From positions 1 to 64,000 of the forward strand of contig NZ_BMEV01000003.1 of assembly GCF_014637175.1 (NCBI RefSeq): a DNA stretch of 64,000 bases, written 5' to 3'. Source of the DNA: Compostibacillus humi. Its GTDB lineage: Bacteria; Bacillota; Bacilli; Bacillales; Amphibacillaceae. The notes beneath the pieces are model-generated. The model did no database searches. It worked only from the letters and a program-made list of their open reading frames with translations, and was not told where the DNA came from. Shown piece after piece: positions 1 through 7,463 of this stretch. The position numbers and the translations under genes are program-made. Positions within the stretch are counted from its first letter, which is position 1; every line of letters begins with the position of its first letter.

Positions 1-88
1 AAAACGCCAGGCACCAAGCGATGGTAATCGCGCGGTAGCCTAAGTAAGCGTACAAAAATAGAGTGCCGGAAATACTGGTGTGAGAAGG
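1..88 (-). pseudogene. Possible remnant of a membrane (PAP2-like?) protein, off left edge
   Basis: On the minus strand, from the stop codon at 89-91 to the window edge, 29 codons stay open. They encode a membrane-like peptide beginning PSHTSISGTLFLYAYLGYRA. The PSHT-S start followed by a hydrophobic helix resembles the second motif of PAP2-type phosphatases (usually PSGHT or PSSHT). There is no start codon after the upstream in-frame stop, so if it is coding it is a 5'-truncated or frameshifted remnant. It could equally be chance. The rest lies outside the window. Confidence 0.22.
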
Positions 89-130
89 TTACCGAGAAAA
101 GCTTGACACAAACGGCGTTTACAACTTTTA

Positions 131-159
131 TTGTTGTTTTTTGTTAAATTATCTATAAT
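131..159 (+). promoter_or_regulatory. Sigma-A type promoter of ypjC
   Basis: TTGTTG (131-136) and a perfect TATAAT (154-159) are separated by 17 bp. They lie about 40 bp upstream of the ypjC start, which has the ribosome-binding site AAAGGGGGT. Confidence 0.7.
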
Positions 160-200
160 AAAGTCAGTTTGTTGTTTTAAATTAAAGGGGGTGTCAACAC

Positions 201-1076
201 ATGTTTTTTCGTATAAAAATAAAGAATATCATTTTTATCGCCTTAGGAGCTGCCATCTTTTCTTTTGGAATCGTACATTTTAATATGCAGCATAATCTAG
301 GCGAAGGCGGGTTTACTGGAATTACGTTGCTTCTTTATTTCCTTTGGGGAATTGACCCGGCAATTTCCAACCTCGTTTTGAACATTCCTGTGTTTTTTAT
401 CGGCTGGAAGTTTCTCGGACGAAATACGTTTATTTATACGATTATCGGCACCATTTTTGTATCGGTCTTCCTGCGGCTATTTCAAACATATGAGTTCCAA
501 ATTGAATTACATAATGATATGTTATTAGTTGCCTTGTTTGCCGGGGTGTTCATCGGCATCGGCCTTGGCATTATCTTCCGCTATGGGGGTACGACCGGAG
601 GAGTTGATATCATTGCCAGGCTAGTTAACAAATATGCCGGCTGGAGCATCGGGCGGACAATGTTTATTTTTGACCTGATTGTTATTACAACTTCTATTTT
701 CGTCATCTTGGACTTAAGGCAAGGGATGTATACCCTCGTTGCCGTTTATGTTGGAGCGAGAGTGATTGATTTTCTTCAAGAGGGAGCCTACTCCGCAAAG
801 GGAACATTAATTATTTCCGATAAAAACGATAAAATCGCAAAGGAAATACTAACGAAGATGGGCCGGGGAGTGACCGTCCTGGACGGCCGGGGAAGTTTCT
901 CCGGGGAAAAAAGAGAAGTATTGTACTGTATCGTAGCAAGAAATGAAATTGTCCGGCTAAAAAATATTATCCAGCGCATTGACCCCCATGCTTTCGTATC
1001 GGTTATTACCGTCCACGATGTGCTCGGCGAAGGGTTTACGCTGGATGAAAATAAAAAGCCGTTACGGGAAGATTAA
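201..1076 (+). CDS. ypjC: YitT/YpjC family membrane protein
   Basis: A 291-residue YitT-type protein. The N-terminal half holds about five hydrophobic segments (residues 10-175). The C-terminal soluble domain (about 195-280, DUF2179) carries GRGVTVLDGRGSFSG, as is usual for this family. The substrate is unknown; the fold suggests a transporter or permease at the cell membrane. A good ribosome-binding site lies 8 nt before the ATG. It is one of three plus-strand genes here and converges on the YugP-type gene, sharing its terminator. The name follows its position beside ypjB and ypjA, as in B. subtilis. Confidence 0.85.
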   Translation: MFFRIKIKNIIFIALGAAIFSFGIVHFNMQHNLGEGGFTGITLLLYFLWGIDPAISNLVLNIPVFFIGWKFLGRNTFIYTIIGTIFVSVFLRLFQTYEFQIELHNDMLLVALFAGVFIGIGLGIIFRYGGTTGGVDIIARLVNKYAGWSIGRTMFIFDLIVITTSIFVILDLRQGMYTLVAVYVGARVIDFLQEGAYSAKGTLIISDKNDKIAKEILTKMGRGVTVLDGRGSFSGEKREVLYCIVARNEIVRLKNIIQRIDPHAFVSVITVHDVLGEGFTLDENKKPLRED

Positions 1077-1103
1077 AAAAGCTTTCTTGTCCTGCTTCTT
1101 CAT

Positions 1104-1137
1104 AAAAAAATCCGCAACCAATCGTTGCGGATTTTTA
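1104..1137. terminator. Bidirectional terminator between ypjC and yugP
   Basis: The perfect stem AAATCCGCAAC / GTTGCGGATTT with a 5-nt loop is flanked by A and T runs on both sides, so it can end transcription from both directions. Its right T-run overlaps the TAA of the minus-strand yugP-type gene (1135-1137). Confidence 0.9.
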
Positions 1138-1812
1138 CTCTTCGCGCATAACAAAGTACATGAAGATAAAGCGGGCCAATTCCATTACCGCAGTTAATGC
1201 AGCAGCAACATAGGTCATAGCGGCAGCATTTAAAACTTTTCGAGTTTCCCTTTCTTCATTATTGCGGATAATTCCGGAAGATACTAATTGTGCCATGGCA
1301 CGGTTGGACGCATCAAATTCAACAGGCAATGTCACTAGTTGGAAGAGAACTGCCGCCGACATAAAGATGATACCAAGTAAGAGCATTTCAGCCCACGTAA
1401 AAATAATCCCGGCGAAAATAAGGAAAAAGGACAAATTGGATCCTAGATTGGCGATTGGCACTAACGCATGTCTAAACCGTAAAAAAGCGTAATTTTGCTG
1501 ATCTTGAATCGCATGTCCGACTTCATGGGCTGCTACTGCCGAAGCTGCCATGGAACGACCGTGATAAATCTCGGTAGACAGGCGCACCACTTTTTTTCTC
1601 GGATCATAATGGTCTGACAACATTCCGTCTGTTTCTTCAATGTGTACATCGTACAGACCGTTGTCATCTAAAATTTTGCGGGCAACTTCTGCTCCTGACA
1701 AATAAGATGATGTCGGCATTTTCGAATACTTTTTGTAAGTTGATCTTACTCGCGCTTGTGCCCATAAAGGGATAATTAACAGTATTGCGATGTAAATGAT
1801 AAAACCGCCCAT
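1135..1812 (-). CDS. yugP: YugP-type membrane zinc metallopeptidase
   Basis: A 225-residue protein of the Zn_peptidase_2 (YugP) family. An N-terminal membrane anchor (residues 3-17) precedes a domain containing the zinc motif AHEVGHAIQ (HExxH, about residues 95-103). A second membrane hairpin (about 128-162) and a final one (about 195-220) follow. A conserved aspartate in the segment PVEFDASNRA is placed to be the third zinc ligand, which is my inference from gluzincin-like layouts. The ribosome-binding site GGAGG precedes the ATG. The physiological substrate is unknown. In B. subtilis yugP lies at another locus; here it sits between ypjC and ypjB. Confidence 0.85.
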   Translation of the reverse strand: MGGFIIYIAILLIIPLWAQARVRSTYKKYSKMPTSSYLSGAEVARKILDDNGLYDVHIEETDGMLSDHYDPRKKVVRLSTEIYHGRSMAASAVAAHEVGHAIQDQQNYAFLRFRHALVPIANLGSNLSFFLIFAGIIFTWAEMLLLGIIFMSAAVLFQLVTLPVEFDASNRAMAQLVSSGIIRNNEERETRKVLNAAAMTYVAAALTAVMELARFIFMYFVMREE

Positions 1813-1866
1813 ACGAATTCCTCCATTATTATTTGTATATGGTCAATTTTAGTCAAACATTACCGT

Positions 1867-2127
1867 TTAGTCAATCATTTTGTCCTTCTTCGGAAATGAT
1901 TTTTTGCTGCCCCTATATTTTTTCCAGCTCACGTAAATTAATGTCAGACCGATACTTCCGCCGATAATCAGGACAGCTAAGGCAAAGGGCGTCCATTCTA
2001 ACGTGTTGCGTAAATCCTCTACAGCAGGACTGGCAAAAATTTTTTGAGGCAAGAACGGGTTAATTGTTAGTATCCCTATGACGAAAGCAAGCATGCAGAC
2101 CATTTGATGCAATTTTCTTCTTATCAT
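1867..2127 (-). CDS. ypjB: Shortened YpjB-like sporulation membrane protein
   Basis: An 86-residue protein starting at the ATG preceded by AGAGGTG; an upstream in-frame ATG lacks a ribosome-binding site. It has an N-terminal signal-like helix (about residues 8-30) and a C-terminal membrane helix followed by IYVSWKKYRGSKK. That tail and the position next to ypjA point to YpjB (Spore_YpjB family), which is normally about 260 residues. Only about 20 residues separate the two helices, so the extracytoplasmic domain is missing. It looks like an internal in-frame deletion with both ends kept. Identification rests on the tail and on synteny only. Confidence 0.5.
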   Translation of the reverse strand: MIRRKLHQMVCMLAFVIGILTINPFLPQKIFASPAVEDLRNTLEWTPFALAVLIIGGSIGLTLIYVSWKKYRGSKKSFPKKDKMID

Positions 2128-2185
2128 AGAGATCACACCTCTCATACATCTTATTTAATAATGTATGAGGGCAAACTTGTCCATA

Positions 2186-2767
2186 TTACATGCCAGGTTG
2201 TCTGTTTTTTTTAACTGTAAGGGTGTAGGCTATGCCGATTGAAACGATACTGAGCCAAAAGGTAAAATAACCGATTTCGTTCATATAGGTCGTTAAGGAA
2301 GAATAGATTGGCATCATTTCAAATACATAGTCAATGACATCGTTATGTAACGTCCAAATGGCAGCGACCGTGAGATGGCGTAACTGTATGCTGTAAAAGG
2401 GAGAATATAACAGTCCCTGGATTGCCATGCCTAAATGGGAAAAGATGAGCATATATCCTTGCCAGCCGATCGAGCCGTCGGTCCATAAAGTTAACAGATT
2501 CATCACAACAGCCCATATACCATATTTAAACAAGGTTATTAATGCTAACGCCTCAATATAAGGCACCGGTTTCCTAAATAAGAAAAACAGCAAAAATACA
2601 GTAAAAAACAAACTTGCCGTTGGACTGTCCGGAACAAAAATAAGAAAAATCGGCGGAGTGATGGAAAGCTGGCTTTCATACCACCAGTATCCGTAAATTG
2701 TCCCTAAAAGGTTAATAAAAAATAAGATAAGTACAAATCGATTATCTTGCAAAATGAACCTAATCAT
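2186..2767 (-). CDS. ypjA: YpjA, DUF1405 family membrane protein
   Basis: A 193-residue integral membrane protein with about six hydrophobic helices. It carries the family-typical GTIYGYWWYESQL near the N-terminus and an aromatic C-terminal half. Function is unknown. I place the start at the second listed ATG (2767), because AGGGATGGG just upstream overlaps the first ATG and serves as its ribosome-binding site. The gene follows the qcrABC terminator and precedes ypjB, matching the B. subtilis order. Confidence 0.8.
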   Translation of the reverse strand: MIRFILQDNRFVLILFFINLLGTIYGYWWYESQLSITPPIFLIFVPDSPTASLFFTVFLLFFLFRKPVPYIEALALITLFKYGIWAVVMNLLTLWTDGSIGWQGYMLIFSHLGMAIQGLLYSPFYSIQLRHLTVAAIWTLHNDVIDYVFEMMPIYSSLTTYMNEIGYFTFWLSIVSIGIAYTLTVKKNRQPGM

Positions 2768-2789
2768 GGCACCCATCCCTATTCATCGT

Positions 2790-2828
2790 ACAAAAAACAC
2801 CTTCACCAAAACCGGGAAGGTGTTTTTG
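2790..2828 (-). terminator. Terminator of the qcrABC operon
   Basis: On the minus strand the stem AAAAACACCTTC / GAAGGTGTTTTT with a 10-11-nt loop is followed by a run of T, right after the qcrC stop codon. Confidence 0.9.
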
Positions 2829-2829
2829 T

Positions 2830-3606
2830 CTATTCTGCTGATTCATTCACAGAAACAATAAATTCAGCTAATTGTTGCAATTCTTCATCACTGCCAGTAA
2901 ATAGTCCTGCAGGCATTGCACCTAGTCCGTTTACGGCAATATCGGCGATTTCTTCCGCGCTATATTCAATGCCTATTAATGATGGTGCTGCCGCTGAACC
3001 TTCCAATTCCCCGCCGTGACACGACATACAGCTTGCTTCATAAACTGCATATCCTGGATGGTCTACATCAATCGTTACGTCAGATTCTGGAATTGGTTTG
3101 TTTGCCTCTGCCCGGGATTCCCAGTCAACAGCGGATGCAGATTCGTAAGTAAGCCATACAACGGATGCAAGTGCTAAAAGCATCATCGAAACTGCAATTG
3201 GACGTTGACGTGGTTTGCGTCCTGGACCGTTATCCAAGAATGGCGCCAACAGCAGTGCACCAAATGCAAGACCCGGAATACCTAAAATACCGATTAAAAT
3301 AAAGTCACCACTGGCAAATTCGTATTTAAGCAATTCATATAAGAATAAGAAATACCAGTCTGGCAATGGAATGTAAGAAGCATTTGTCGGATCGGCCATC
3401 CCTTCAAGCGGTGATGGATGGGCCAATGTAAGGGTTAAAAATCCAACTAAGAAAACTGAACCAGCCAACCACTCTTTTAATAAAAAGTTGGGCCAGAAAG
3501 CTTCTGTTCTGCCAGGATATTCCGAATAGTCTTTTGGATAATATGATGTCTTTTCTGCGGAGATACGAGAATCTCCGACAAATTTCATACCTTTACCCCG
3601 CTTCAT
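2830..3606 (-). CDS. qcrC: Menaquinol:cytochrome c reductase, cytochrome b/c subunit
   Basis: A 258-residue subunit of the bc complex that passes electrons from menaquinol to cytochrome c. The N-terminal half is equivalent to subunit IV of b6f complexes (segment PLPDWYFLFLYELLKY). It is fused to a membrane-attached cytochrome c domain with the haem motif CMSCH (about residues 193-197) and an axial-methionine candidate in GLGAMPAG. This b-c fusion is characteristic of Bacillus. Length and the start MKRGKGMKFVGDSR agree with B. subtilis QcrC. It is the last gene of qcrABC, 16 nt after qcrB. Confidence 0.97.
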   Translation of the reverse strand: MKRGKGMKFVGDSRISAEKTSYYPKDYSEYPGRTEAFWPNFLLKEWLAGSVFLVGFLTLTLAHPSPLEGMADPTNASYIPLPDWYFLFLYELLKYEFASGDFILIGILGIPGLAFGALLLAPFLDNGPGRKPRQRPIAVSMMLLALASVVWLTYESASAVDWESRAEANKPIPESDVTIDVDHPGYAVYEASCMSCHGGELEGSAAAPSLIGIEYSAEEIADIAVNGLGAMPAGLFTGSDEELQQLAEFIVSVNESAE

Positions 3607-3622
3607 TCGCTTTCCCCTCCTT

Positions 3623-4297
3623 TTATAGTGGTCCTGAGATACCTTGTCTACGGATTAAGATAAAGTGTACTGCCAATAGTGCGAATAAAATGGCTGGCAA
3701 GAAGAATACATGAATCGCAAAGAATCGGGTTAATGTTTGCGCACCAACGATATTTTCGTCACCAGCTAACAGCACTTTCAGCTCATCACCGATAAACGGA
3801 ACTTGCTGGGCAATTTCCAAACCTACTTGGGTAGCAAAGTAAGCTTTGTTATCCCAAGGCAGCAAGTATCCGGTAAACCCTAGTCCGAGCATAACAAAGA
3901 AAAGCAGCACTCCTACCATCCAGTTAAGCTCACGCGGCTTCTTATATGCTCCTTGGAAAAATACCCGAAGTGTATGTAATAACAACATTACGATAACAAC
4001 ACTGGCACCCCAGTGGTGCATTCCTCTTACGATCTGACCATGGGCTACTTCTGTTTGCAAATAATAAACAGACTTCCATGCGTTTTCGATATCCGGGACG
4101 TAATACATAGTCAGGAACATCCCAGAGAGGATTTGAATGACAACAACAAAGAATGTTAACCCGCCGAAACAATAAACGAAGGCTGAAAAATGATGGGCTG
4201 GGTTAACATGCTCTGGAACTTCGTGATCCGCGATATCACGCCAAATAGGCGTAACATCCACACGTTCATCAATCCAATCATAAATTTTTTGTAACAT
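3623..4297 (-). CDS. qcrB: Menaquinol:cytochrome c reductase, cytochrome b subunit
   Basis: A 224-residue cytochrome b6-type protein with four membrane helices. Histidine pairs suited to two b haems are visible in MHHWGASVVIVMLLLHTLRV and in the later helix region (FFAIHVFFLPAILFALLAVHF). The GYLLPWDNKA motif at the quinol site is intact. It forms the membrane core where menaquinol is oxidised. It sits 6 nt after qcrA, so the two are probably translationally coupled. Confidence 0.97.
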   Translation of the reverse strand: MLQKIYDWIDERVDVTPIWRDIADHEVPEHVNPAHHFSAFVYCFGGLTFFVVVIQILSGMFLTMYYVPDIENAWKSVYYLQTEVAHGQIVRGMHHWGASVVIVMLLLHTLRVFFQGAYKKPRELNWMVGVLLFFVMLGLGFTGYLLPWDNKAYFATQVGLEIAQQVPFIGDELKVLLAGDENIVGAQTLTRFFAIHVFFLPAILFALLAVHFILIRRQGISGPL

Positions 4298-4303
4298 GAT
4301 GGA

Positions 4304-4816
4304 TTACGCCCCCTTTCTGTCAATTGGATTTCCTAAAAATAATATTCCGTCTCGAACTTCCTGTTCATATACAGCTAATGGTGTTAACGGTGGTGTACCA
4401 GGTACGTTTGTACCGTCTTTTTCATATAATCCATCATGACATGGGCAGTAAAAACGGTTTGGATGTTCTTCGCTGCCTTCCCATGAAACGACACAGCCTA
4501 AGTGTGTACAGATTGGGGATAGGGCAACGATTTCTCCGTTTTCATCTTTATACACCCATGCAGAACGGCTCGGTTCTGATTTATACCATCCATCAACTTG
4601 TTCAACAGTCCAGTCAACACGTTGCGGCACATCAGTTATTTCGTCGACGGATATTCCGACATTAACTAAATCACCGGACGAAGATTCTTTGAGCACTGGG
4701 TCAATCGCCATTCGGATTGGCGAAACTAACAGACCGGCAGCCATGAATCCTCCTACACCAGTTAGCGTATAGTTTAGGAACTGTCTACGGGTTACTTGAT
4801 GTTTTTTATCACTCAT
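4304..4816 (-). CDS. qcrA: Menaquinol:cytochrome c reductase, Rieske iron-sulfur subunit
   Basis: A 170-residue Rieske protein. A twin-arginine-type signal anchor (TRRQFLNYTLTGVGGF, from about residue 9) is followed by a Rieske domain with both cluster motifs, CTHLGC and CPCHDG (about residues 108-132). It accepts electrons from menaquinol and passes them to the QcrC haem. It is the first gene of the operon and has a clear sigma-A type promoter upstream. Confidence 0.97.
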   Translation of the reverse strand: MSDKKHQVTRRQFLNYTLTGVGGFMAAGLLVSPIRMAIDPVLKESSSGDLVNVGISVDEITDVPQRVDWTVEQVDGWYKSEPSRSAWVYKDENGEIVALSPICTHLGCVVSWEGSEEHPNRFYCPCHDGLYEKDGTNVPGTPPLTPLAVYEQEVRDGILFLGNPIDRKGA

Positions 4817-4880
4817 GATTTTCCCCCCTCTTTCACTTAATCACAGACACATTCTTATTAGAGTTACTAGGACAATACCA

Positions 4881-4909
4881 ATGATAGCGCAATCTTATAG
4901 CTCGGTCAA
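4881..4909 (-). promoter_or_regulatory. Promoter of qcrABC, with a nearby Spo0A-box-like site
   Basis: On the minus strand TTGACC (4904-4909) and TATCAT (4881-4886) are spaced by 17 bp, about 65 bp upstream of qcrA. Just upstream of the -35, TTTGTCAAAT (4913-4922) differs by one base from the Spo0A box core TTTGTCGAA. The B. subtilis qcr operon responds to Spo0A and AbrB, so regulation at entry into sporulation is plausible but inferred. Confidence 0.65.
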
Positions 4910-4959
4910 TAAATTTGACAAATGAAATACAACAATTGTGTGAAATCTTTCCTTTTCTC

Positions 4960-5418
4960 TTACCAGAATGAACGGATGAGCTCTACTACTTGATTTACTT
5001 GTTCACGGATAATTCCCCGGGGTTCTGTTACATCAATCTCTTCCGATTGTAATGCCGGGAGCCATAGCAAATTGCCTTTCATTTCTTTTTCGTATTTTTT
5101 CCACTTTGGATCATATGTAATAAAGAAAATATGTTGAAATGGCTGACTTTGGATGTCATCCACCCATGCATTTATCCGTTTTATTTCCTCATCCAGTTCA
5201 CTGGATTTTAAATAGACGTAACTGGGAGCAAGCATAATCCGGCCGGATAATTCCTTTTCCAGGTGGTGCACAAAAAAAGTCATTACTTCCTGGGCGTGTG
5301 CGTCTTTTATTAATTCTTCATCCTTGGACGTCTGGAAAGGGATAACAGGCACGATGACCGTGTCAATATATTCTTTTGCCTTTATGTAGGTGGACATATC
5401 TGACTTGTTCCATTTCAT
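4960..5418 (-). CDS. ypiF: YpiF, DUF2487 family protein
   Basis: A 152-residue soluble protein in the position of B. subtilis ypiF, between ypiB and qcrA. It starts MKWNKSDMSTYIKAKEYIDT, has no signal peptide or membrane segment, and is rich in charged residues. No catalytic motif is recognisable. Function is unknown. The qcr promoter lies just downstream of its stop codon, so its transcript probably does not need to read into qcr. Confidence 0.8.
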   Translation of the reverse strand: MKWNKSDMSTYIKAKEYIDTVIVPVIPFQTSKDEELIKDAHAQEVMTFFVHHLEKELSGRIMLAPSYVYLKSSELDEEIKRINAWVDDIQSQPFQHIFFITYDPKWKKYEKEMKGNLLWLPALQSEEIDVTEPRGIIREQVNQVVELIRSFW

Positions 5419-5471
5419 CGATGTTCCTCGCTTTCATTTTAAACTTACTAAGTAACATCATAGCTTAAATA

Positions 5472-5513
5472 AAGAAAAAAAATCAACCGCTATTGCTTTT
5501 GCAATCGCGGCTG
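5472..5513 (-). terminator. Terminator overlapping the ypiB stop codon
   Basis: On the minus strand the stem CAGCCGCGATTG / CAATAGCGGTTG has two mispairs and is followed by A then eight T. The last codons and the TAG of ypiB form part of the hairpin. Confidence 0.85.
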
Positions 5514-6062
5514 TTGAAATTCCCTGTCTAATTGATGGAGCTGCTCTGTTAAATGGAAAAACCGTTCTTCGTCCATTTCATCCAATGCGGTATCGATTTC
5601 TTTTAACAATCTGTCCCGCTCAAAATGATATATGGAATAATCTAATATTTTCCCGGCTAAGTGGCGGTCCTTTCTCGTAATGTGGTAATCATCAGGAAGG
5701 AAAGGATTTTCTTCAAGCACGAGCGCATATTTTGCATTTTGATTGGACCGAAAAAAATTAATTTGGATATATAATTTTTCATTATAATTAAGGCGGATAT
5801 CGTGGAAAGTTTTTTCCACATCGGTTGTAACGAGATGGTTTTTATAAAATCGAAAGGGTACTTCTTCAGAGCATTTACTCGTGATCATCATCCCCCGGGG
5901 ACAGAATTTTACATCGCGGACAAAATGGATGTTTTCCAAAATTTCTGCATGATTTAAAATATAATGCAATATCCAGGCGCTTTCCCGTTTCTTCAATTGA
6001 TAATTTTTTAAAAACCATTGAATAAATCGTTTTTTATCTTCTACGGAGACGGATGTGCTCAT
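5490..6062 (-). CDS. ypiB: YpiB, UPF0302 family protein
   Basis: A 190-residue cytoplasmic protein of the YpiB family, with an N-terminal YpiB domain and a charged helical C-terminus (IDTALDEMDEERFF onward). The start is set at the ATG of MSTSVSVEDK, because AGGGGGAAAAAG lies 5-6 nt upstream; the longer reading adds eight residues without support. No enzymatic motif is visible and the role is unknown. It follows ypiA closely (11 nt) and ends in its own terminator, so ypiA-ypiB is probably one unit. Confidence 0.85.
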   Translation of the reverse strand: MSTSVSVEDKKRFIQWFLKNYQLKKRESAWILHYILNHAEILENIHFVRDVKFCPRGMMITSKCSEEVPFRFYKNHLVTTDVEKTFHDIRLNYNEKLYIQINFFRSNQNAKYALVLEENPFLPDDYHITRKDRHLAGKILDYSIYHFERDRLLKEIDTALDEMDEERFFHLTEQLHQLDREFQQPRLQKQ

Positions 6063-6072
6063 CTTTTTCCCC

Positions 6073-7338
6073 CTAACTGCGATCAAAGGTATCTTTCATG
6101 CGAAACAAATATTCCCGAACTTCTTCATCCTGACTCTCCAGTACCAAATATTTTTCTAAAATGGCAATTGCTTTTTCCGTCATCCCCTCCTCGACTAAAA
6201 AATATCCGTATTCCTTCAAGAATTCACTATCCTGATTTAACGTATTATATGCATCTTCATAATGATTTAATGCATCGTCATACCGATCCAGCTCGATAGA
6301 AGCTTTTGCCAATTCCCATTCGTATACCGGGTCTGAAGCCCCCTGCTTTTTTATATCTGTTAATAAGGTTATAATTTGCTCATAATCATTATCCGACTTA
6401 TAAATTTCAATTAACAGAAGTACGGCATCTTTGTAGTCGGGATCTAAAGCAACTGCATGTTCCGCAAATTGTTTGCTAGTTGCCGTTTCGCCAAGCTGAA
6501 AGGCATACGTTCCGGCAAGGTAATACAATTCCTTTTGAAACTCGTCATTTTGGATGCCTTTTTTTGCTGTAATTAATGCTTCCTGTATATTGCCATCCTC
6601 TTCATACGCCTTTGCCAACCGGGGATAAACGGTGGAATAGGCCGGATCAATTTTCAGAACATCTTCCCATACTTTTATGGCGATGTCCGTCCTGTCCGCC
6701 TGATAAGCTATTATTCCGTAACGGTATAGGAAGTCCGGGTCTTTGCTCTTATTTTCTTTAAAATAGATGAGCGCTTTCTCGTATTCACCGGTTGCTGCAT
6801 ACGCTTCTCCCAGTCTTTCTTTAATGGAAACTTGAACAACCTTGTCTTGTCTCGGCAATATTTTCTCATAATAGATTAAAGACTTCTTATATTCGCCGAT
6901 GGAGAAATACAGTTCCCCTAAAGCAAAATCGATAAGCAATTCATCCGGATTAATGCTTTTGGCGGTGAGCAATTTCTGCTCTGCGACTTCAAACAGCCCT
7001 TGCACCTGATATAAATCCGCCAGCTGTACTAAGGAAGAAACATAATTTGGATCATTTTTGTCGATTTCATTAAGCAGGGAAATTGCTAATTCATCTTGCT
7101 CCCACTCCACATATATTTCCGAAAGCATAATCTTCAGTTCGCTGTTTTTCGGATATTTCTTTAACAGCTGCTTTAAAATATTTTCTGCATCTTGGAGAAA
7201 GCCAAGTTCAATAAAAATTTCGGCGATTATTTGCAATTCATCTTCATTCGCCTTATCTGTATATCTTTTTAAAAGGACAATTGCCTGTTCCGGCTCGTTA
7301 TTTTCAATAAGCTGCATTGCTTTCCTAATGGTGTTCAT
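6073..7338 (-). CDS. ypiA: YpiA, TPR-repeat protein
   Basis: A 421-residue protein made almost wholly of tetratricopeptide repeats, with about ten 34-residue units. Recurrent signatures include YEKALIYFKENKSKDPDF and AKAYEEDGNIQEALITAKKG. The start is placed at MNTIRKAMQL, which has AAAGGA about 10 nt upstream. A longer in-frame start would run into the aroA terminator. It is predicted to be a protein-protein interaction scaffold in the cytoplasm; partners are unknown. It is separated from aroA by a strong terminator, so it is not part of the aromatic operon. Confidence 0.88.
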   Translation of the reverse strand: MNTIRKAMQLIENNEPEQAIVLLKRYTDKANEDELQIIAEIFIELGFLQDAENILKQLLKKYPKNSELKIMLSEIYVEWEQDELAISLLNEIDKNDPNYVSSLVQLADLYQVQGLFEVAEQKLLTAKSINPDELLIDFALGELYFSIGEYKKSLIYYEKILPRQDKVVQVSIKERLGEAYAATGEYEKALIYFKENKSKDPDFLYRYGIIAYQADRTDIAIKVWEDVLKIDPAYSTVYPRLAKAYEEDGNIQEALITAKKGIQNDEFQKELYYLAGTYAFQLGETATSKQFAEHAVALDPDYKDAVLLLIEIYKSDNDYEQIITLLTDIKKQGASDPVYEWELAKASIELDRYDDALNHYEDAYNTLNQDSEFLKEYGYFLVEEGMTEKAIAILEKYLVLESQDEEVREYLFRMKDTFDRS

Positions 7339-7429
7339 AGGAACATCCTTTCCATTCAACCGTATATGAGCTATCATATAATAAAAAATGAAATTGTTTA
7401 AAGTTTTTGCTTTCCATGTCACAAAAATA

Positions 7430-7460
7430 TCAAAAAAAGGCCCAACTTTCATTGGACCTT
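7430..7460 (-). terminator. Terminator of the aromatic (aro) operon
   Basis: On the minus strand the stem AAGGTCCAA / TTGGGCCTT (one G-T pair) with a 6-nt loop is followed by a T-run, directly after aroA. Confidence 0.88.
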
Positions 7461-7463
7461 CAT

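Noticed and set aside
2747-3152. Plus-strand reading frames antisense to qcrC
   Set aside because: Shadow frames of a strongly conserved gene, without ribosome-binding sites. The same holds for the other plus-strand frames opposite long minus-strand genes.
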